Source: JARKPK01 sp964631235
GTDB taxonomy: Bacteria; Planctomycetota; Planctomycetia; Pirellulales; Thermoguttaceae
DNA: 64,000 nucleotides
Assembly (NCBI GenBank): GCA_964631235.1
Contig: CAZVZX010000006.1
Location: forward strand, 107,577 to 171,576
Direction: 5' to 3'
The position numbers and the translations under genes were made by a program. The notes beneath the pieces are model-generated. The model was not told the DNA's origin and did not search any database. It saw only the letters and a list, made by a program, of their open reading frames with translations. This document shows, piece after piece, positions 57,559-64,000 of this stretch (its first letter is position 1; every line of letters starts with the position of its first letter).

Positions 57559-58920
57559 ATGCTGTCTCGTGCTATGAATCCGGCGTTTTTCGGGCGGCTC
57601 GCGACGGCGACCATCGTGTCGCTGGCGGTCGCGTTGCCGGCGGGTGCTCAGGTGGTAACCCAGAACACTCGCTCGGTCGGCGGCATTTCGATCGACCCCT
57701 CGGGCTTGCTGCAAAACGCGGTTCGCGACGACGTGTTGGCCCTGGCTCGGGCGCGACAAGAGGCGTTCGAGCAAGTGCCCGCGGACCTCAACGCCTCGGT
57801 ACCGCTCCGCAAGGTGTCGCTCCGCGGCTTGGAGCAGGCCGTGGCCGATAGTCTGAAGTCGGGCAAGCCGCTGCCCGACGCAATCAAGTATTTGGCCGGC
57901 CTGCAACGAATCGAGTACATCTTCGTTTATCCGGAACAACAAGACATTGTGCTCGCCGGACCGGCCGAAGGCTGGAAGGTCGATGCCCGCGGCAACGTGG
58001 TCGGCGCCGTCAGCGGCCGACCGGTGATGCTGCTCGACGATCTGCTCGTGGCGCTGCGATCGGCGCAGGCGGCCGCGCGCGGCGGCATCAGTTGCTCGAT
58101 CGATCCTTCGCCTGAAGGCTTGGCGCGCTTGCAGCAATCGCTGAACAGCCTTGTTCGCACGGGCGATCCGCAACAGGCGATGACCGAGATTGAACGGACG
58201 CTCGGCCCGCAAACAATCTCCGTTCAGGGAGTGCCGGCGGAGAGCCACTTCGGCCGCGTGCTTGTGGCCGCCGACTATCGGATGAAGCGGATTGCGATGG
58301 GCTTCGAGCCGTCGCCGGTGCGCGGCCTGCCGAGCTTCTTGCAGATGCTCGGCAATCGCGGCAGCGGAAGCCTGCTGCCCCGCTGGTGGCTCGAGCCGCG
58401 CTACGAAGCCGTGCTCCGCGACGCCGACGGCCTCGCCTGGAACCTCCGCGGCGCCTCGGTCAAAGCGATGACTGAAGAAGACTTTCTCAATGCTCAAGGC
58501 CAAAAAGAGCACAGCGGCAAGCCGCATCCGTTGGCGCAAAAGTGGGCCGACCTGATGACGGAGAAATACGGCGAGTTGGCTGTTGCAGAGCCGGTGTTCG
58601 GCCAATTGCAGAATTGCATCGATCTCGCTGTGGTCGCTGCCGTCGTGGTCAAGGAACGGCTGGGCGAGAAGGCCGGGCTCAGCTTGCCGGTGCTGCTTGA
58701 TGAACAGTCGCTCAAGACCGAGGCGTTTTACGCCCCGAAAACGGTGGCGACCAAGGCCAGCGTGCTGAAGAAAAGCGGCGGCTGGGTAATCAGTGCCTCG
58801 GGCGGCGTGCAAATCCCCTCGTGGAGCATCGCCAATGCGGCCCGCAACAGCGACGACTGCACAGCGGCTCGGGCGAAGACGGGCTACAAGACCTCGAAAG
58901 CCGCTTGGTACTGGAACTGA
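57559..58920 (+). CDS. DUF1598-type secreted planctomycete protein
   Basis: A 453-residue exported protein. ATG 57559 follows AGAGGAG; signal sequence FGRLATATIVSLAVALPAGA. The rest matches the planctomycete DUF1598 type: VRDDVLALARARQEAFEQV, LRKVSLRGLEQAVADSLKSG, RIEYIFVYPEQQDIVLAGPA, GVPAESHFGRVLVAADYRMK and RGLPSFLQMLGNRGSGSLLP. No enzymatic motif was recognised. Convergent with the flagellin-like gene. Confidence 0.8.
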   Translation: MLSRAMNPAFFGRLATATIVSLAVALPAGAQVVTQNTRSVGGISIDPSGLLQNAVRDDVLALARARQEAFEQVPADLNASVPLRKVSLRGLEQAVADSLKSGKPLPDAIKYLAGLQRIEYIFVYPEQQDIVLAGPAEGWKVDARGNVVGAVSGRPVMLLDDLLVALRSAQAAARGGISCSIDPSPEGLARLQQSLNSLVRTGDPQQAMTEIERTLGPQTISVQGVPAESHFGRVLVAADYRMKRIAMGFEPSPVRGLPSFLQMLGNRGSGSLLPRWWLEPRYEAVLRDADGLAWNLRGASVKAMTEEDFLNAQGQKEHSGKPHPLAQKWADLMTEKYGELAVAEPVFGQLQNCIDLAVVAAVVVKERLGEKAGLSLPVLLDEQSLKTEAFYAPKTVATKASVLKKSGGWVISASGGVQIPSWSIANAARNSDDCTAARAKTGYKTSKAAWYWN

Positions 58921-59134
58921 ATAGTCCCTCGCGATTGCGGAAGCGGCCGCTCGCGCGGGCCGTATGATTTCGACAACCAACCGCGCTGCTGATCTCTCAG
59001 GCAGGCCTCAGCCGAGCTTGCATGGGCAACAGCAGCGCGGCGTCGTTTCTTGAGCCGAACTCGGTCGAGCCAACCCCGACTGATGCAAGCGGGCAGACGA
59101 CAGTCTCTCTCTACCGCCGCGACGCAACTCGTCG

Positions 59135-60532
59135 CTATAGCCCGGCGATGCGGCGAATCAGTTCGACCACTGCGGTGCGCTGTTGGTTGAGAATCGTCAG
59201 CCCGGCCAACGCATTGCTTGCCAGCGCCTGATAATGCGAAATCAATGCGTCTTCGCGGGGAACATTGACTTGATCGATCTGATCGACGGCATCGGAAAGC
59301 GTCTCGGTCAAATCGTTCAGGTAGTTGACGGCTGTGTTGACGGTCGCCTGTGCGAAACCGCCGAGCTTCGCTTGAGCCAAGCCCAGCTTCGCCGACGCCT
59401 CGTCCACCACGCGAATCGCCTGCGCCTTGTTGCCCGAGGCCACCGAGAGCGGCCCGCCCGTGGCCAGTTGGTCGAGAGTCCCGCTCGGGCCGCCGAGCCG
59501 GGCGGCATGAAGATCGGGCAGCGACAGCAAGACCGAGCTTCCCAAGTTCGGATCAAGCGCAAATCGCAACGGTTCGCCACTGATGATCATTGTCGAAGTC
59601 TCGCCGGTGAAGCCGGCGGTGAATTCGATGCTGAAACGCAGACCGTTCTGATCGATGTCGAAGCGGTTGCCATCGCCCTCATACTGAGCGTTGTTGATCA
59701 CCGCTTGGGCGTTGTCGCCTTGGGCGAAGCCGTGCTCGTCGCCGCCGCTGACAACGAAGCTGCCTGAAAGCACGTCGACACGGGCCGTGGCGCGGCTGCC
59801 GTAATCGACGCTGGTGAAGGTCAACGTGTGTTCGCTGGCATTCACGGCCGCCGTTACGCCAGTAAGATAGCTCTTCTGATTGATCTCGTCGGCCAGCGAT
59901 TGCAGCGATTGGCCGGCCGTTACCGAGACATTGATTTCACCGCGGCGGCCGGAAAGGACGAATTGAGCGTCCGCCGTCACTTTGTCGTCGCCGTCGCCCT
60001 GATATGAAAGCTGTGCTTGCGAAGCCGTTTGAGTGACGACGGCATGGATTTGCCGCCCCGAAACGGCCGCAGACACCTGAATCTCGGCGACTTGATCTTG
60101 ATTGACGTTGGAGACGGCGTACTGCGCGCCGCCGCCAAGCCAGTTGCGACCGCCGATGGATGCGGCCGCCGACTCGTCGATCGCCGCCAGGGCCTGATCG
60201 ATCACGGCCTGAGCCTGCTCGGGCGTCAATTGATCGTCGAGCAGAGCATCGCGAATCGTTTGCAACTGGGCGGCGATCAACCCGGTTTCCGTCTCGGCAA
60301 GCGCGGTCAGTTGCGCGGCAGTCGTGGCGTTCGCGGTCGCTTTCGAGGCCGCGGTCAACTGGCTTTGCAGTTGACTAAGCTTGACGAAGGCCGAGGGATC
60401 ATCGGCCGCACGATTGATATTCTTCCCGGTCGTCTTCCGCAAGGTGCTCATCGCGATGGCCGTCTGACTCTCGGCCAAGCGGTTGAGCAAAGTGCGTTCT
60501 AAACCGGACAGTTGGGCACTGATTCGACTCAT
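59135..60532 (-). CDS. Flagellin-like protein
   Basis: A 465-residue protein resembling flagellin or hook-associated FlgL. The N-terminal helices RAADDPSAFVKLSQLQSQLT and C-terminal ALISHYQALASNALAGLTIL are the conserved D0/D1-type parts; the middle is a variable beta-rich domain (GSFVVSGGDEHGFAQGDNAQ). ATG 60532 is chosen, though no good ribosome site was seen and a GTG at 60550 is possible; a 12-bp palindrome (GCACGATCGTGC, 60534-60545) lies directly upstream. It is the only flagellar structural gene visible in the window. Encoded next to a cyclic-di-GMP enzyme gene. Confidence 0.82.
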   Translation of the reverse strand: MSRISAQLSGLERTLLNRLAESQTAIAMSTLRKTTGKNINRAADDPSAFVKLSQLQSQLTAASKATANATTAAQLTALAETETGLIAAQLQTIRDALLDDQLTPEQAQAVIDQALAAIDESAAASIGGRNWLGGGAQYAVSNVNQDQVAEIQVSAAVSGRQIHAVVTQTASQAQLSYQGDGDDKVTADAQFVLSGRRGEINVSVTAGQSLQSLADEINQKSYLTGVTAAVNASEHTLTFTSVDYGSRATARVDVLSGSFVVSGGDEHGFAQGDNAQAVINNAQYEGDGNRFDIDQNGLRFSIEFTAGFTGETSTMIISGEPLRFALDPNLGSSVLLSLPDLHAARLGGPSGTLDQLATGGPLSVASGNKAQAIRVVDEASAKLGLAQAKLGGFAQATVNTAVNYLNDLTETLSDAVDQIDQVNVPREDALISHYQALASNALAGLTILNQQRTAVVELIRRIAGL

Positions 60533-60693
60533 GGCACGATCGTGCGGCACGGCCGCGGGGTGAAATGGTGGGTGATGCGGATTCGCGGCTCAATGGGGCC
60601 GTCGCCGCCGCTCGAATCATGCGGCGCCGGCAGCGGGTCAACAGCCCGTCGGCGACAGCGACGATTCTTTCGCCGCGAATGGTTCCCGAGGAT

Positions 60694-62937
60694 TCAACCT
60701 TTCTTGCTCAACCAAGGAAAGAACCGCCAGGGTTTGCGTTCGTTCTCCACTGCGCCGTCCTCATCCGGCGACGCCATCAAATACGAGCGAAAGCTCTTGA
60801 GTATATCGCGGGCTTTGACGGAGAGGTCGGAACGGCGGCGATCGCGATTCTTGCGCACCGCCACGCTGACATGAATCCGCGTGCGCGTCACGCCGGGATC
60901 ATCGGCCGTCTTGGCGCGGCGATATTCCTCGAAGGTGATCTGCATCTGGAACGTGGCCGGCCGATCGGTCAACCGGCGGAATCCGCCCGGACGCATCTCC
61001 TCGATTTGCAATTGCACCTGATTGCCGTCGGCATGGAGGATCGTCGCCCGATGGTCCGCGACGAAACCGCGGAGCTTTTCAACAGCCATGTTGAGCGGCA
61101 CGGGCGTGTAGAGCGTCTGCTCGACGAGCTCTTTCGGCTTGCTCGACTGGAAGGGCCAGAAGAACGGCTTCTTCCCAACCGCATCGTCGTCCATCGGGCC
61201 GCTTCCCAATTGCACCACTTGGTTTCGCCCGTTCGCCTTGGCGGTCAACAGCGCCCGATCGGCCCGACGAAGCATGGTTTCCGGCGAATCGCCCGGCTGG
61301 ATTTCCGTCACGCCGAAGCTGGCCGAAATCGTTTTGCCGCCCATCTGCGACTGCGGAATCCGTTCGAGGGCTTGGCGAATCTCCTCGGCGCGGCGCGCCG
61401 CGGCCGCGTTGTCGCAGTCGGCACAGAGCAGCACAAACTCTTCGCCGCCGTATCGGGCCACCAAGTCGCCCGGCCGGCATGAACTCTTCAACAGAGCCGC
61501 CAGGCTCTTGATCGCTTCGTCGCCCGCCTGATGGCCGTAGGTGTCGTTGACCGATTTGAACCGGTCGATATCGCACATGATCAACGCACACGGCACGTTC
61601 TGTTGCTGATGGGCGGCGACGAACATCTCGAACACGCGATCGAACTCGGCACGATTGGCCACCTGCGTCAGCGGGTCTTTGGTCGCCTTGTTGTGCAGGT
61701 TCTGACAACGCTGTTCGAGGGTGATCTCCGACGATGCGTCGTGGAACAACAAGATCGCGCCCAGCGTCGCTCCCTCGGCGGTCATTACTGGTATGGCGTG
61801 AGTGTCCACCGCCACGGTCCGACCCGAACGGCCCGAAATGGTCAGCCGCCGCAGCGACTGCACGCCGGAACGTATCGCGCCGCTCACCGGGCAATCGGCC
61901 TCGGTGATCGGATGGCCCCGTTCGTCCGCCAACGAGAGCAGCTCCGGAGTCCAGCGGCACTGGCGAACGCTGGCGGCCGCGATGCCCGTCAATCGTTCGG
62001 CGCCGCGATTCCACTGCTTGATCACGCCGGCCGAATCGATGAAGAGCACCGCATCGTACATGTTTTCCAGCAGCTTCAACTGGAACAGCGCATCTTCCGA
62101 GGGCGCAGCGAGCCGCGGCGCCGCATTGAGCGTCCAATGAGCGTCGGCCTGAACGGGATCGAGCGTTCGGAGCCAGCGCTGCGCGCCCGTGCTACGCCAA
62201 TCGCTCGATCGGTTTTGGTGGAAGCCGGCGAACGACTGCACCAACTCGGGATCGAATTGCGTTCCGGCACACTCGAAAAGCTCGGCCAACGCTCGTTCGT
62301 GCGATCGGGCGGGCCGATACACGTGGTCGGTCGTCATGGCGTCGAACGCCTCGACGATCGTGATCATCCGCGCGCCCAGAGGTATCTCGGGGCCTTTGCA
62401 GGGGTGCGTCGAAAGGCACCCGTCGTAGCGCGCCCCGACATACTCGACAATCTCCAAGAGCCGCGGCGAACGGCAAAATTGCTGAAGAATCTCCAGGCTC
62501 ATCCGCCGCGAACGGTCCATCAACGCCGCTTCTTCCGGATCGAGCGGGCCAGGCTTCTGCAAGATCGCATCCGGCACGCCGACCACGCCCACATCATGAA
62601 GCAGCGCTCCCAGCTCCACCAAGTCGCATTCCTCGGCGGGCAGCCCCATCGCTTGCGCCCAAGCCGAGCAGATCAGCGCCACGCGCAAAGAATGCCCCGC
62701 GCTCGGCGGATGCTTGCAGCGAAGAGCGGCAAACAGGCCGGCCGCCGCGCCAAGGCGCACCTGCACAAGCTGGCTGTCGATCGCCGGGCCGACCACCGGC
62801 GGCATGTCCCGCGTCGCCGCGCTGACAAGCTCGAGCTCGCGCAACAGCGAGCCGAGCTGGCTCACCCATTTCTCGGCAGGATCGGCCGCCGAAGTGGCGA
62901 GATAGATCGGTACGATCGGGCCGGATGAGGTTGACAT
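60694..62937 (-). CDS. GGDEF protein with degenerate HD-GYP and PAS domains
   Basis: A 747-residue signalling protein. Residues ~55-250 resemble HD-GYP: GHSLRVALICSAWAQAMG and LGALLHDVGVVGVPDAILQK (HD motif ~109) are present, but the HHE-x-GYP part is changed (VEYVGARYDGCLSTHPCKGP), so phosphodiesterase activity is doubtful. A PAS domain follows (~290-400; LLENMYDAVLFIDSAGVIKQ). The GGDEF domain has GGEEF (~494-498) with an I-site RPGD five residues before it, so it is probably an active, feedback-inhibited diguanylate cyclase. A conserved-looking C-terminal ~150 residues have no recognised family. Upstream of the flagellin-like gene on the same strand. Confidence 0.88.
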   Translation of the reverse strand: MSTSSGPIVPIYLATSAADPAEKWVSQLGSLLRELELVSAATRDMPPVVGPAIDSQLVQVRLGAAAGLFAALRCKHPPSAGHSLRVALICSAWAQAMGLPAEECDLVELGALLHDVGVVGVPDAILQKPGPLDPEEAALMDRSRRMSLEILQQFCRSPRLLEIVEYVGARYDGCLSTHPCKGPEIPLGARMITIVEAFDAMTTDHVYRPARSHERALAELFECAGTQFDPELVQSFAGFHQNRSSDWRSTGAQRWLRTLDPVQADAHWTLNAAPRLAAPSEDALFQLKLLENMYDAVLFIDSAGVIKQWNRGAERLTGIAAASVRQCRWTPELLSLADERGHPITEADCPVSGAIRSGVQSLRRLTISGRSGRTVAVDTHAIPVMTAEGATLGAILLFHDASSEITLEQRCQNLHNKATKDPLTQVANRAEFDRVFEMFVAAHQQQNVPCALIMCDIDRFKSVNDTYGHQAGDEAIKSLAALLKSSCRPGDLVARYGGEEFVLLCADCDNAAAARRAEEIRQALERIPQSQMGGKTISASFGVTEIQPGDSPETMLRRADRALLTAKANGRNQVVQLGSGPMDDDAVGKKPFFWPFQSSKPKELVEQTLYTPVPLNMAVEKLRGFVADHRATILHADGNQVQLQIEEMRPGGFRRLTDRPATFQMQITFEEYRRAKTADDPGVTRTRIHVSVAVRKNRDRRRSDLSVKARDILKSFRSYLMASPDEDGAVENERKPWRFFPWLSKKG

Positions 62938-63774
62938 AACGCCGTTGTTCGCCTGCTAACGTTCCGTTGCAACAGAAGACCGCCGCAATCGCCTCTTCAG
63001 TTCCCGTTGAACACCGAGCCTCGCGTCAGACACACTCGCGACCGTGGAGCACGCCCATCGTCCAAACAAGGACAATCGCCGTTCGCGCCGCGTTGGGCTC
63101 CCCTCGGTTTTGTTCGCTGGAAACGGTGGCAATCGGTCCCCGCACGCTTCCCCCTCCGCCGCCCTCGGACCGGCGCCCACTGCCCCAGCAGACGCGGCCC
63201 TTCGAGCGACGGAGAGGTTCTACCCCTTGTCTCTCGAAGAACCCCTCGGCACGGCCGCCGGCTTCAACGCCCAACGGGCTCGCGCGCGCTGCGGCACATC
63301 TGGTTGCAAAAAAAACGCACAAGCGCACTTGGCGTTTCGCGGGTGCTTTGAGTCAGGCCGACTCCGTGCGGTCGTCGCCCCCAACCCAGAGACACTGCGC
63401 AACGGCACCGGTGCGCTCATGCGTAGCCCCCCAACTCTGTTCCTACTGAAACCTAGGTTATGCCAAGACCTTAGGCAAAGAATCTCCTCGTGAAACGACA
63501 AAATCCTGCAATGCCGACTCTTTCAGTGCAGTTTGGGGATTTTTCGTCACCGCGACGAGCGATACAATCGGCATAATCGATTCAAACGGAGGCACGTCCG
63601 GCGAATCTCCGCCCGGTGAGGCTGCGATTGCGCCGAGTGAGCCTCGCAAAATAGTTCCAGTGAATTGCCGAAGCGTTTGCCGGCGCAACGAAGCGGTTCT
63701 CTTGCGTGCAGTCCCCGCTTGAACCGCTTTTCGTTTTTCGCTTTTTTTGCACCAACTGGCCCAAAGGAACCGTC
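62938..63774. other. Intergenic region with repeat copy
   Basis: About 840 bases without a supported gene. The dispersed repeat copy at 63647-63746 lies at its right end, just upstream of the FAH-family gene. Frames in the region are Arg/Pro-rich and lack ribosome sites. Confidence 0.6.
63647..63746 (-). repeat. Dispersed intergenic repeat, copy 7 (best hairpin)
   Basis: On the minus strand this copy carries the perfect inverted repeat AAGCGGTTC ... GAACCGCTT, with loop containing GCGGGGACTGCACGCAAGA, then CGTTGCGCC and tail GCAATTCACTGGAACTATTT. It ends ~30 bases before the FAH gene start. Confidence 0.9.
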
Positions 63775-64000
63775 ATGAAGCTCATCACCTATCAGTCGGA
63801 AACCGGCCCGCGGGCAGCCGCAAGGCTCGACGATGGCCGTTGCGTTGACCTGAATCAGGCCGATTCGCGTTTGCCCGCTTGTATCAAAGCCCTGCTGGCT
63901 CTCGGCCCCGAAGCACTCGCTCGATCGGCCGAGGCGATTGGTCGCGGGCAGCCGATGCACGTGGCGCCCTCCGAAAGAGACGCGTCTGACCTCCAGGCGC
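63775..64000 (+). CDS. Fumarylacetoacetate hydrolase-family protein (3' truncated by window)
   Basis: Only the first 75 residues are visible. ATG 63775 follows AAAGGAAC. MKLITYQSETGPRAAARLDD and DLNQADSRLPACIKALLALG resemble the N-terminal domain of FAH-family hydrolases, which cleave or decarboxylate beta-diketone-type acids in aromatic catabolism. The catalytic part is outside the window, so the specificity cannot be judged. Confidence 0.65.
   Translation, partial: MKLITYQSETGPRAAARLDDGRCVDLNQADSRLPACIKALLALGPEALARSAEAIGRGQPMHVAPSERDASDLQA

Noticed and set aside
61531..62928. Long plus-strand frame opposite the GGDEF gene
   Set aside because: Shadow of the high-GC coding strand; no domain, Arg/Gln-rich.

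Overview
The window is a high-GC chromosomal segment that almost certainly comes from a planctomycete (Planctomycetota, Pirellulales-like). The evidence is a secreted PSCyt1/DUF1549/LamG/DUF1553 protein overlapping a DUF1501 gene (52133-56865), a DUF1598-type secreted protein (57559-58920), many Tat or Sec signal sequences, a DUF11-repeat lipoprotein and a dispersed flagellin-like gene. No rRNA, tRNA, CRISPR array, prophage or complete insertion sequence was seen. Both ends cut a gene: nuoL at the left and a fumarylacetoacetate-hydrolase-family gene at the right.

Layout. 1-4843: end of a complex I operon (nuoL, nuoM, nuoN). 4926-10000: secreted PQQ-type beta-propeller, xseA, a CaMKII-association-domain protein and thyX. 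10460-14726: three-gene ABC export-type system (ATPase, permease with a large extracytoplasmic domain, TPR-like membrane-anchored protein). 14884-18575: NapH/NapG-like polyferredoxin and an FMN-binding TPR protein. 18969-22623: small basic protein, ispD, a small ORF with tandem repeats, tyrS, an anchored hypothetical protein and a stand-alone LigD-type phosphoesterase. 22778-29533: DUF11 lipoprotein, SDR reductase, proline-rich secreted protein and an HtrA protease. 30003-35809: thiL, tsaE, B12-binding radical SAM enzyme and a histidine kinase/response regulator pair. 35901-40173: DUF1638, UroD/MtaA-like, iron alcohol dehydrogenase and homocysteine S-methyltransferase-like genes, suggestive of corrinoid or one-carbon chemistry. 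40746-43305: CapA-like protein, small acidic protein and folP. 44346-48556: HTH-receiver protein, then a Tat-exported FAD oxidoreductase with a second NapH/NapG-like polyferredoxin. 48884-51239: fasciclin-domain protein and a Tat-exported sugar-isomerase-like protein. 52133-58920: planctomycete-specific secreted proteins. 59135-62937: flagellin-like protein and a GGDEF/degenerate HD-GYP protein.

The most notable structure outside the genes is a dispersed intergenic repeat of about 100 bp. It occurs at least seven times in both orientations (near 10206, 14731, 29738, 40763, 45680, 51912 and 63647), with conserved blocks and an internal inverted repeat whose pairing is partly kept despite substitutions. 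Other unexplained structures are a nested palindromic, MITE-like element at 43446-43533, a 15-bp-period tandem repeat inside a small ORF overlapping the tyrS start, two 30-bp direct repeats upstream of thiL, and a perfect 16-bp-stem hairpin at 49655-49690.

Redox themes recur: complex I, two polyferredoxin fusions paired with an FMN protein or an FAD oxidoreductase, and a corrinoid-type methyl-transfer cluster. All functional statements rest on reading the translations and recognising motifs; no database search was run.
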